Positions 24,631 through 32,849 of a stretch of 64,000 nt of DNA are shown here, in pieces (within the stretch, counting starts at the first letter, position 1; the number at the start of each line of letters is the position of its first letter). Position numbers and translations under genes: made by a program. Location: positions 1,398,501-1,462,500 of the forward strand of contig NZ_JAEKFI010000003.1 in NCBI RefSeq assembly GCF_016650635.1. Direction: 5' to 3'. Origin of the DNA: Pseudomonas sp. TH43 (lineage in GTDB: Bacteria; Pseudomonadota; Gammaproteobacteria; Pseudomonadales; Pseudomonadaceae). The notes under the pieces were generated by a model. It made no database searches. It saw only the letters and a list, made by a program, of their open reading frames with translations, and was not told the DNA's origin.

Positions 24631-26004
24631 CTATCGCGTGCCACGCTGACGCAATGCCGACGGCATAAAATACGCATCTTCCGGCACCGGTTGCGCAAAA
24701 TCCACGGTCTCCGCTTCTTCGTTATCGAGGTTCTGCACGTAGTAACGGCGGGCCTGCAAGTCATGGAAAACGTCCAGCGCACTCCACGTCGTTGGCAGGT
24801 CGTAGAAGTTTTTCAGGTAGGCCATCGACACGCGCCACAACTCCCCTCGCCCGTCGTATTGATCGACCAGCGCCGCGCCCCAGCTGTCTTCATCGAGAAA
24901 CAGCACGCGCTTGGAATAGATGTGTCGCGCGCCCGGTTTCAGGTTGCCTTCAACCACCCACACCCGGTGCAGTTCATAACGCGTGAATTGCGGATTGAGG
25001 TGGCCCGGCGTGAGCAGTTGCGCGTATTTCACGTCGGGGCTGCCGACTTTGTAGTTGTTGTACGGAATGTAGATTTCCTGTTTGCCCTTGAGCTTCCACT
25101 CATAGCGATCCGGCGAGCCGTTGAACAGGTCGGTGTCGTCGGCCGTGCGCAGGCCATCGGATGATGCAATCGGCGTGTCATAGGCGAGGTTCGGTGCGCG
25201 GCGCACGCGGCGTTGGCCGGCGTCGTAGACCCAAGCCTGGCGCGGGTCTTTCAGTTGATCGAGCATCTCATGCACCAACGCTGCACCACCGGCCAGCCGC
25301 GCCGGACTTTTCACAAAAGCGAGGTAGTAAAACAGGATGTTTTTCAGGTCGGCGAACTGGCCGCCGGGACGGTAATAGTTGAAGAGTGCCTCCTGCTGCG
25401 AGGTCACCAGGGCAAAGCTGCCGTTGCGCTGGACCGGCGCTTCGGAAGCGCGGCGCACCACGTAGATACCGCGATAGCGGGTAATGTGGTTCCACAACAC
25501 TTCAATGCCGTCCTTCGGTACCGGGAACGGCACGCCGCCATAGGCATCGGAGAAACCGCTGCCGCCCTCGAGCAGCTTGGCCGAGGTGGCATTTTTCAGA
25601 GTGTTGTCGTACAGCCATTGCGGTGCCGAACCTGATCGACGGGAAGGATAGATCGGCATCTGAAAGGTGTCGGGGTAGCTGTTGAACATCGCGATCTGGC
25701 CCGGGCTGAGATGGGCCTTGTACTGATCGAGGTTAGCCTTGGTGATGGTGAACAGCGGTTTGTCCGCCGCATACGGATCGGGGTGATGCTGGCCGGGTTT
25801 GTAGCCGGCCGGCGCCTGGGTGATGCCGCCAGTCCACGCGGGAATGGTGCCCGCCGCGTTGCCGGCACGCTCGGCGCCCATGGGGGTCAGGGTGGTTTTC
25901 AGTTGTTCGGCTTGCTGTGGGGTGATGGCGGCAAGGGCGGTGCCTGCGGCCAGACCCAGCACGAGCGCCAACGATGTTCTTGTCAGTCGTGAAGTGTGAA
26001 ACAT
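24631..26004 (-). CDS. DUF1329 periplasmic protein
   Basis: This 457-aa protein has a signal peptide (residues 1-25, ending GTALA). The DUF1329 family features are visible: AGTIPAWTGGIT early, FNSYPDTFQMPIYPSRR, and a late YLKNFYDLPTTWSALDVFHD. The fold resembles LolB-type lipid-binding domains, and family members lie beside DUF1302 genes in clusters for sterol, terpenoid or other hydrophobic compounds. ATG 26004 has GGAGA upstream. It is the downstream partner of the DUF1302 gene, separated by a REPIN. Confidence 0.9.
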   Translation of the reverse strand: MFHTSRLTRTSLALVLGLAAGTALAAITPQQAEQLKTTLTPMGAERAGNAAGTIPAWTGGITQAPAGYKPGQHHPDPYAADKPLFTITKANLDQYKAHLSPGQIAMFNSYPDTFQMPIYPSRRSGSAPQWLYDNTLKNATSAKLLEGGSGFSDAYGGVPFPVPKDGIEVLWNHITRYRGIYVVRRASEAPVQRNGSFALVTSQQEALFNYYRPGGQFADLKNILFYYLAFVKSPARLAGGAALVHEMLDQLKDPRQAWVYDAGQRRVRRAPNLAYDTPIASSDGLRTADDTDLFNGSPDRYEWKLKGKQEIYIPYNNYKVGSPDVKYAQLLTPGHLNPQFTRYELHRVWVVEGNLKPGARHIYSKRVLFLDEDSWGAALVDQYDGRGELWRVSMAYLKNFYDLPTTWSALDVFHDLQARRYYVQNLDNEEAETVDFAQPVPEDAYFMPSALRQRGTR

Positions 26005-26026
26005 GATCTTCTCCAAAATACAAAAA

Positions 26027-26120
26027 CCTGTGGGAGCGAGCCTGCTCGCGAAAGCGGTGTGTCAGTCGACATCAATGTTGAATGTGCTGGCCTTTTCGCG
26101 AGCAGGCTCGCTCCCACAGG
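26027..26120. repeat. REPIN, family A
   Basis: The inverted pair CCTGTGGGAGCGAGCCTGCT and its complement flank a 30-base spacer. It splits the DUF1302-DUF1329 pair, so the two genes may be expressed at different levels from one mRNA. Confidence 0.92.
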
Positions 26121-26136
26121 GGGAATGAGTTGGAAT

Positions 26137-28095
26137 TCACAGGAAATACTTGAGGTTGAACCCGACGTTGTCGCGGTCGCGGATGCCGTTGTTCTGTCCG
26201 CCGCCGTAGAACTCGGTGTATTGCAGTTCGGCTTCGAGCTTGTTCTGGTAGTTGGCCTTGATTCCCAGCGTGTAAGCCTTGCGACCCTCGATGGTGTTGC
26301 CGGCCTGATAGCTGTTGCCTTTGAAGTCGTCCTTGTAGACGACATAAGGCGAGACGTTGACCCCGGCGTACACGTCGTTCCACGTGCCGTTGAGCATTGC
26401 CGTGTAGCTGTAGGAATCACGGTTGACCTGATCGTCACGATCACCGCCCGACACATAGGAATAATTACCGGTGCCGGCGTAGTAACGGGTGCTGCCGTCA
26501 TAAGCGGTGTATTGCAGGCTGCTGCCGCGCAGGTGCTCGGAGGCCAGTTCGAAGATGCCGAACAGCGAGTCGAACGAGGCCGTCGGACCGAAGTTGTAGA
26601 TAGTGCCCAACGAAGTGTTGAAGGCTTCCACACGCTCGGCGTTGTTGATCTCACTGTTGAGGTTGACCATCTGCCCGCCGACATTGATCGACTTGCCCGT
26701 CACCGCCACGGCGGCACCGTTGGCCAGGTCGCCGATCAAATCGTTGGTGGCCGCGACGCCAATCGGCAGGTTCGGTCGATAAGCGATTTCGCCGAACACC
26801 GATGCCGTACCCAGCGTGGTGTTGAAGCTGAAACCGTACATGCGAATGTCTTCGGCGTAACGTCGATGCGCCTGGATGTTTCCCATGACATCAGCGGTGG
26901 CCAGACCGTTGGCGAGTGCCCCGGCCTGACTGCCGGCGACACCGGACAACAGGTTGGTCAGGGCATCCATGTCGATGCCTTTGTACCCGCCAAGGTCAGC
27001 GGCAATGGTCGGCTCCTTGGCGTGGTAATTGACCATGTACAAGCCGAACTCGGTGCTGTTGAGTTGCTCGGCGATATAGCGAAAGGCAAAGCCGAACTGG
27101 CCGTCGTTGCGCGCGTTGTAGTCCTTGCCGACCGAGGCCACTTTGAGGGTATTGCCATACGCCGGGGTCACGCCGTTGGCGTACAGTCCGGTGGTTTGCA
27201 GGGCCTGGCTCAGCAACGGGTTATTGCCCAACGCGCTGTACAAGCCGATGACATTGCCAAAACCGGGCACCGGCGTATCGAGCGCGGTGCCGCTGAAGTC
27301 GTTGTAACCGGTGTTGCCTCCGTCAGCGAACAGGTCAGTTTGCGAGTAGAAGGTGCCGACCGGATCGATGCGGGTTTCCTTCCAGTTGGTCTGGTAGAAA
27401 CTCTCCATGGTCAGGCTGTCGGTCAGGCCGATGTTGAAGCTCAGCGCCTCCACCGGCACCAGCACTTCCTTGACCTCGGCGCCGGGCAAGCGGTACTTGG
27501 CAGCGTCCACCGGGTTGGTGGTGTTGATCCCGCCGCGATAGAAAATCCCCTCGCCCCAGTTGAAAACCTGGCGGCCGACCCGCGCGGTGACCGGCATCTG
27601 CGCAACGTCCCAACTGCCATGCACGTAGGCGTCGAGCATCTCGATGCGGCTGCCGGCGATGTCGCGGGTCTGGCTGGTGAAGTGGTTGTCCTGCGGGTAA
27701 CTCTGGCTGGGTTGCGACGGGTTGTTGTTGTCGTAGTAGTCGTTGCGCTTGTCCATCAACTGGGTGTCGTAAAACGCGGTGCCGCGCATGAACAAACCAT
27801 AGTTCTGATAGTTGGCCTCAAGCTCGGACGTGATCTTGTACACCTCGGAAACCAGCCCGGTGTCGAAGTTGCGATTGCCGTCGTTGGTGTTGACGTCATC
27901 GTTAGTCTTGTCGCGACCCTGCACCCGCCACAGGCGCCCGTACGATAAGGTCGTGTCGAGGGAACCGGTGACCTGCTTGTCCATCAGGCTGAACTCCACA
28001 GCCTGCGCGCTATCGACTGCGCACAGTTGCAGCAACCCTGCCAAACCGACACCGGGAAGCGCCGCGCCAGACCGGCGCAATCGAGTACTGATCAT
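26137..28095 (-). CDS. DUF1302 outer-membrane protein
   Basis: This 652-aa protein has a signal peptide (residues 1-32, ending AQA before VEFS) and a pattern of alternating amphipathic strands ending in ...FNLKYFL, a C-terminal aromatic residue typical of outer-membrane beta-barrels. DUF1302 motifs include TARVGRQVFNWGEGIFYRGG and DAYVHGSWD. It may let hydrophobic substrates enter, acting with DUF1329. A strong AGGAGG site and an AACAACAA motif stand upstream. It follows the phospholipase-like gene by 45 bp. Confidence 0.9.
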   Translation of the reverse strand: MISTRLRRSGAALPGVGLAGLLQLCAVDSAQAVEFSLMDKQVTGSLDTTLSYGRLWRVQGRDKTNDDVNTNDGNRNFDTGLVSEVYKITSELEANYQNYGLFMRGTAFYDTQLMDKRNDYYDNNNPSQPSQSYPQDNHFTSQTRDIAGSRIEMLDAYVHGSWDVAQMPVTARVGRQVFNWGEGIFYRGGINTTNPVDAAKYRLPGAEVKEVLVPVEALSFNIGLTDSLTMESFYQTNWKETRIDPVGTFYSQTDLFADGGNTGYNDFSGTALDTPVPGFGNVIGLYSALGNNPLLSQALQTTGLYANGVTPAYGNTLKVASVGKDYNARNDGQFGFAFRYIAEQLNSTEFGLYMVNYHAKEPTIAADLGGYKGIDMDALTNLLSGVAGSQAGALANGLATADVMGNIQAHRRYAEDIRMYGFSFNTTLGTASVFGEIAYRPNLPIGVAATNDLIGDLANGAAVAVTGKSINVGGQMVNLNSEINNAERVEAFNTSLGTIYNFGPTASFDSLFGIFELASEHLRGSSLQYTAYDGSTRYYAGTGNYSYVSGGDRDDQVNRDSYSYTAMLNGTWNDVYAGVNVSPYVVYKDDFKGNSYQAGNTIEGRKAYTLGIKANYQNKLEAELQYTEFYGGGQNNGIRDRDNVGFNLKYFL

Positions 28096-28111
28096 CTGAT
28101 CCTCCTTGTTT

Positions 28112-28119
28112 TTGTTGTT
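28112..28119 (-). promoter_or_regulatory. Candidate Crc/Hfq motif before the DUF1302 gene
   Basis: On the mRNA strand, AACAACAA lies within an A-rich run directly upstream of AGGAGG (28106-28101). It matches the AANAANAA pattern of Crc/Hfq targets and could hide the ribosome-binding site. Confidence 0.6.
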
Positions 28120-28140
28120 TTTCGTGTCGCGTCGCGATCG

Positions 28141-29430
28141 TTAAGGGACCAATCCCGCACTGACATAAATCCGGCTGTGCGAGCCGAAATGACCGAGCAA
28201 TCTGAACAACTGTTGGTTGAGTACCGGGTGGTCGAAATCTTCACGATGCAGTCGATTACCGCCGCTGAAATCACTGGTCGCCGGAGTCGTTTCCAGCCAC
28301 TGACCGATGGCCTCGTCGAAGGCGGCGGAAGCATCGACAGACTCGGCGCTGACCACTTCGCGCAGGTAGTCGACGGAGTACGGTGGATACGTTTCGTCTC
28401 GGGCAACGTCGGCGTAAGCGTCGAGCATCGGATGCGGCTGACCGGCACGCAGCAAACGGCGCAGCCAGGTCGATTGGTACTTCTCCACCTCCATGTGCCG
28501 GGTGGCGACGCGTTCGATGGAGGCCTGCTTATCCTCAGCGAAACCGGCGATGGCTTTGCCTTCCAACAGCAAAAGACTGGCAAGATCGACGCCGGGCAAT
28601 GGCTTGGCGTGATAAGGCTGGGTCAGATCCTGAATGTGGTGCAGGCCCCAGCCGAGAAAACGGTAGCCCCAGTACGGATGGCCACTGGCAAACGCCAGTC
28701 GGGCCAACCCCATGTATTGATACGCGCGCCAGTCCGGCCAACTGCGTTCGAGAAATCCGGCAGCGGCGTAGACCACCGCGCTTTCATGGAAAAAGCCCAT
28801 GTGGAACGGCGCCTGTGAGCTGTATTGAAACCTTGCATCACCGAAGGGTTGCGGGCCGAAGCCATAGCGCGCGCCGACTTCACCCGGGTTGTCGCTGAAC
28901 AGGTTGATGTCGTGGCCGTAATCGGGTTCGTCGGCGGCGCTGGCCAGCACGGCCAGTGGTGCGACTTTTTCGTGCTCGGCGACAACGATGAAACGTTGGC
29001 GATTCCACGGTGAAAGGGTCTGTTCGACCATGACTTGATCGGCTTGCAGATGCGCGCGTTCGGGCAGGTCTTTGCCGGGCAATGGCTGAATGACCATCGC
29101 CAGATGGATCTCGGGATTGATGCGCAATGCGCTGAGGAAATCGTGGCGCAGATTGTCACTCGGCGTGGCCGGTAATTTCAGGCTGTCGGGGCGTGGCGGG
29201 TATTGGCCGAAGTGCTCGCGGGCGAAGCTTTCCTGTTCCTCGAGCAACGCGCTGACCGCCTCGTACTGCTCCACCAGAAAGGATTCCAGCGGCTCGACTT
29301 CGATGGGCGGCGCATCGCGCAACACCGGCAGATCCTGCAACGCCAGATAGCTGCCCACCGTATGGTTCGACCAGCCCCAGGCGCTCGGGGCTGTTGCACA
29401 AAGCAGCAGCAGGAGGAATGTCAGCTTCAT
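28141..29430 (-). CDS. Secreted zinc phospholipase C/P1-nuclease-like protein
   Basis: This 429-aa protein has a signal peptide (residues 1-19). The predicted mature N-terminus is Trp20, and in this zinc-enzyme superfamily the N-terminal Trp itself binds zinc. Further candidates are His23, PDYGHDINLF, HMGFFHES, and the hallmark H-x3-D-x3-P-x-H in WGLHHIQDLTQPYHA. Substrates of the superfamily are phospholipids or nucleic acids. Neighbours (DUF1302, DUF1329 and a glycerol-type operon) favour lipid. The superfamily call is fairly firm; the exact activity is inference. Confidence 0.75.
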   Translation of the reverse strand: MKLTFLLLLLCATAPSAWGWSNHTVGSYLALQDLPVLRDAPPIEVEPLESFLVEQYEAVSALLEEQESFAREHFGQYPPRPDSLKLPATPSDNLRHDFLSALRINPEIHLAMVIQPLPGKDLPERAHLQADQVMVEQTLSPWNRQRFIVVAEHEKVAPLAVLASAADEPDYGHDINLFSDNPGEVGARYGFGPQPFGDARFQYSSQAPFHMGFFHESAVVYAAAGFLERSWPDWRAYQYMGLARLAFASGHPYWGYRFLGWGLHHIQDLTQPYHAKPLPGVDLASLLLLEGKAIAGFAEDKQASIERVATRHMEVEKYQSTWLRRLLRAGQPHPMLDAYADVARDETYPPYSVDYLREVVSAESVDASAAFDEAIGQWLETTPATSDFSGGNRLHREDFDHPVLNQQLFRLLGHFGSHSRIYVSAGLVP

Positions 29431-29554
29431 TGCTTTTCGTTCTTATTGGATGTGCTGTGAGGGTTGAGCCTAACAACCGACCCCGCTGCTGACACTGTCC
29501 GATCTCACCAGAAAAGCTCTCCGATGGCGCCAATTCAAATCGCAATACGGTTTC

Positions 29555-29641
29555 TGTAGAAGCCTGCCGAAGGCTGCGATCTTTTAACGTTGATCTGAAA
29601 AAACAAGATCAAAAGATCGCAGCCTTCGGCAGCTCCTACAG
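29555..29641. repeat. REPIN, family D
   Basis: The left arm TGTAGAAGCCTGCCGAAGGC and the inverse right arm GATCGCAGCCTTCGGCAGCT flank a short A/T-rich centre. It lies between the FGGY kinase and the phospholipase-like gene. Confidence 0.9.
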
Positions 29642-29659
29642 GGGGATTTTTGAGGATTT

Positions 29660-31228
29660 TCAGGCGGGGTAGCCGGTGATTTTACGGATGCTTTGGTACA
29701 ACGGTTTGAGTTGGCGGTACATGCGCAGGTAGACCTCTTTGTACAGTTGCTCGTAGATTTTCTGCGCTTCAGGTTGCGGGGTGAAAACCGCACCGACGCG
29801 GGTCATGGCTGCGATTGCACTGGGGAAATCCGCGTGCAATCCGAGCCCCACTGCGCAGCAGATCGCTGCGCCCAGGCCGGACGCTTCATACACATGCGGA
29901 CGCTCCGCTGGCAGGCCGAAAATATTGGCCGTGAGCTGCATCGCCGCATCACTCTGCGACCCGCCTCCAGCCACCCGCAGACGCTTGATCGAGATCTTCG
30001 AGCGCCTCTCGATATTCTCCATGCCCTGACGCAGCGCATAGGCCAACCCTTCAAGAATCGCCCGGTAGATGTGCGCACGGGTGTGCACATCGCCGAAACC
30101 GATCATGGCGCCTTTCGCTTCGACACCCGGCTCGCGAATCCCCGGCGACCAATAGGGTTGCAACATCAGCCCCATCGAACCCGGTGGCACCGCGTTGACC
30201 AGCGCATCAAAGAGCTGCTCGGGCTCGATGCCCTGCTCTTTCGCCTGCTGCATCTCGCGCAAGCCGAATTCGTTCTTGAACCAGCTGACCATCCAGTAAC
30301 CGCGATAAATCATCACCTCGCAGTTGTACTGATCCGGCACCGCCGAGGGGTAGGGCGGAATCAGCGGGACGATTTCCAGATAGCGCGAGCGGGTGCTGGT
30401 GATCGTCGCTGTGGTGCCGTAGGACAGGCACACCGTATCGGCGTCGACCACGCCGGAACCGAGCACTTCGCAGGCCTTGTCCGCGCCTGCCGCAATCAGC
30501 GGCAGCCCTTCCGGAATCCCGGTGTGACGGCAGGCCTCAGCGGTGATGTAGCCAAGGGTTTCACCGGGCTTGTACAACGTCGGCAATTGCTCGGGGCGCA
30601 CCGCCAGGGCCTGCCATTTCCAGTCACTCGGCGCGGCCCATTTCAGGCGTTTGAAGTCGAACGGCAAGTAGCCAACGCAGCAACCCACCGAGTCGACAAA
30701 GCGTCCGCACAGTCGATGCGTGAGAAACCCCGAGAGCAGCAAAAACTTGTCCGTCGCCGCCCACACGTCTGGCTGATGGCGAGCGATCCAGTTGGCCTCA
30801 GCCTGGGCACGAAAGTAATCCACGGTGCCCTGCGCGCCGACCAGTTTGAACAACCAGCCCCACGGTCCCTTGATCCCGCCTTGGACTTCGCTCTGACGTT
30901 GATCCAGCCAGAGGATCGCCGGGCGCATCGGTTTGCCCTCGGCATCGACATTGATCACCGTGCCGCGCTGGGTAGTCAGCGACACACCGGCAATCTGCGT
31001 GCGATCAATGCCGGTTTGCTGCCAGACCTGCTGACACGCCTCGCCCAATTTCGACCAGTAATACTCCGGATCCTGCTCGGCCCAACCCGGTTGCGTCGAG
31101 TAATACGCCTGCAATTCGACCTTGCCTTTGCCCAGCAGATTGCCCTGCAAATCGAAGAGCAGCGCGCGCACGCTCTGGGTGCCGTTGTCGATGGCCAGCA
31201 GGTAACGCTTGTTCGGGTGGTTATCCAT
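29660..31228 (-). CDS. FGGY-family carbohydrate kinase
   Basis: This 522-aa kinase has an N-terminal phosphate-loop region, LAIDNGTQSVRALLFD, a middle GADKACEVLGSGV segment (FGGY catalytic Asp region) and a C-terminal RVAGGGSQSDAAMQLTANIF ATP-binding motif. Family members phosphorylate glycerol, erythritol, xylulose or other polyols. The length is like glycerol kinase. ATG 31228 is chosen; the longer frame lies inside the dehydrogenase gene. It follows a GlpD-like gene by 20 bp, which suggests that its product is a polyol phosphate used by that enzyme. Confidence 0.9.
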   Translation of the reverse strand: MDNHPNKRYLLAIDNGTQSVRALLFDLQGNLLGKGKVELQAYYSTQPGWAEQDPEYYWSKLGEACQQVWQQTGIDRTQIAGVSLTTQRGTVINVDAEGKPMRPAILWLDQRQSEVQGGIKGPWGWLFKLVGAQGTVDYFRAQAEANWIARHQPDVWAATDKFLLLSGFLTHRLCGRFVDSVGCCVGYLPFDFKRLKWAAPSDWKWQALAVRPEQLPTLYKPGETLGYITAEACRHTGIPEGLPLIAAGADKACEVLGSGVVDADTVCLSYGTTATITSTRSRYLEIVPLIPPYPSAVPDQYNCEVMIYRGYWMVSWFKNEFGLREMQQAKEQGIEPEQLFDALVNAVPPGSMGLMLQPYWSPGIREPGVEAKGAMIGFGDVHTRAHIYRAILEGLAYALRQGMENIERRSKISIKRLRVAGGGSQSDAAMQLTANIFGLPAERPHVYEASGLGAAICCAVGLGLHADFPSAIAAMTRVGAVFTPQPEAQKIYEQLYKEVYLRMYRQLKPLYQSIRKITGYPA

Positions 31229-31248
31229 GGAGCTCTCTTCAGGGGGCA

Positions 31249-32844
31249 TCAAGGCGTGGCATCCGGCAAACCGTGATGGCGTTGCCACAACGCCCGATAA
31301 CGCTGTATTTCCTGCTGCCAGTGTTCGTCGCTCCAGCCTAGTCGTGGCTGGCAGAGCTGGCGGATGGCGGCGAAACAGTCTTCGCCGCCACGCGGCAACA
31401 GCAGACCCAGACGCGTGCGGCGCAGCAGCAGATCGTCGAGGTGCAAGACCATTTCCGCGTCGCAGGCGAAGGCCAATTCCGCCCACAACGTGTCCGTAGC
31501 CCCGACCGTTTCGTGACCGACGTCTTTGATCAATTGCGCCAGCCTCGGCAGGTTTCGGCCATGCCGACCGGCCAATCGTCGCCACTGCTGACGGCTCAAT
31601 TCTGGAATCGGCAGCGCAGGCACAGCGGCAAACACTGGCGCAGCGTCATCGACGAAGGGCCGCCCGAGCATCGCTGCGCAAGCCTTGAGCACTTCGATGG
31701 CTTGCGGGCGAAACGTGGTCAGTTTGCCGCCGGCCAATGTTACGCAACCGGGCTCCTGCCACAGCACGTGCTCGCGGGTTTCGTTCGATGGTTTGTCTTG
31801 ATGATCACCCGTCGCACCGCCGACCACCGGGCGCACGCCGGACCAGGTCGACAGCACGTCATTGGCCGTGACTTCAGCGCCGGGGAATTGTTGTGTGCAG
31901 GCCGCTAGCAGATAGTCGAGTTCTTCGCCGCTGATGCTCGCGCTCTGATCCAGATCCTCGCGATGATCGAGATCGGTGGTGCCGACCACGGTCGCGCCTT
32001 CCCACGGAAAAACGAACACCGGACGCCGGTCGCGCTCATGCAGAAAAGTGAAGGCCTGCGCCACTGGCAAACGCCAACCCGGCAGCAATAAATGACTGCC
32101 ACGCAACGGGCGCAATTGCCTTGGAGCCTCGGTTGGCCGCAAACGCTCAGCCCAGGCGCCAGTGGCCACAGCGAGTACCCCGCAGCGAAACTGCAGAGTC
32201 GCGCCGGCCTCGCAATCTTCGACCTGAACGCCACACACTCGCCCGCTTTCACGCAGCAAATGTTCGACGCGAACGCCGTTGACCACGACAGCGCCATCCG
32301 CGCGCGCCTCGCCCAACACACGCACCACTAACCGCGCATCATCGGTCAGCGCATCGGCAAAACAGGTACCGCCGAGCAAGTCGTTTTCTTTCACGCCGGG
32401 CGCCAGATAACGCAGTTGCTGCGCATCATGAAAACGATGACTGCGCCGTCCGGCCAAGGCGTCGTAAACGCTTAACAAACCACCCAACACCCGCGGCCCG
32501 GGAAAACCGCCGCGATAGTGCGGCATCATGAAACTCATCGGTTCAACCAGCCCCGGCGCTTCGTCGAGCAAGCGCTGACGCTCGCGCACTGAATCGCGGG
32601 TCAGGCGCCATTGCCCTTTGGCGATGTAGCGCAAGCCGCCATGAACCATTTTCGATGATCGGCTGGAAGTGCCCCAGGCAAAATCACGCTGCTCCAGCAG
32701 CAGACAGCGCCAGCCACGACGCGCGGCTTCACGCAGGATTCCGGCGCCACTGATGCCGCCGCCGATCACGATCAGATCCCAGGTTTCCTCCGCCAGCGTC
32801 GGCAAAGTCTGCTGGCGCCATGCGGCGTTCCAGTCCTGACTCAT
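31249..32844 (-). CDS. GlpD-like glycerol-3-phosphate dehydrogenase/oxidase
   Basis: This 531-aa flavoprotein has an N-terminal FAD dinucleotide fold (LIVIGGGISGAGILREAARR), then SSRSSKMVHGGLRYI (the GlpD signature) and FPWEGATVVGTTDLDHRED in the middle. It should oxidise glycerol-3-phosphate or a related polyol phosphate and pass electrons to quinone at the membrane. ATG 32844 is preferred because GGAG lies 8 bp upstream; GTG 32853 would overlap the preceding stop. A second GlpD-like enzyme next to a divergent regulator suggests a role separate from general glycerol use. Confidence 0.9.
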   Translation of the reverse strand: MSQDWNAAWRQQTLPTLAEETWDLIVIGGGISGAGILREAARRGWRCLLLEQRDFAWGTSSRSSKMVHGGLRYIAKGQWRLTRDSVRERQRLLDEAPGLVEPMSFMMPHYRGGFPGPRVLGGLLSVYDALAGRRSHRFHDAQQLRYLAPGVKENDLLGGTCFADALTDDARLVVRVLGEARADGAVVVNGVRVEHLLRESGRVCGVQVEDCEAGATLQFRCGVLAVATGAWAERLRPTEAPRQLRPLRGSHLLLPGWRLPVAQAFTFLHERDRRPVFVFPWEGATVVGTTDLDHREDLDQSASISGEELDYLLAACTQQFPGAEVTANDVLSTWSGVRPVVGGATGDHQDKPSNETREHVLWQEPGCVTLAGGKLTTFRPQAIEVLKACAAMLGRPFVDDAAPVFAAVPALPIPELSRQQWRRLAGRHGRNLPRLAQLIKDVGHETVGATDTLWAELAFACDAEMVLHLDDLLLRRTRLGLLLPRGGEDCFAAIRQLCQPRLGWSDEHWQQEIQRYRALWQRHHGLPDATP

Positions 32845-32849
32845 GGCCT

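Noticed and set aside
25996..27948. 650-codon open frame on the plus strand across the DUF1302 gene
   Set aside because: It is Val/Gly/Asp-rich shadow sequence; the opposite strand encodes an outer-membrane protein with signal peptide and family motifs.
29693..31276. 527-codon plus-strand frame across the FGGY kinase
   Set aside because: Arg/His/Gln-rich composition with no recognisable fold; the kinase frame on the other strand is clear.
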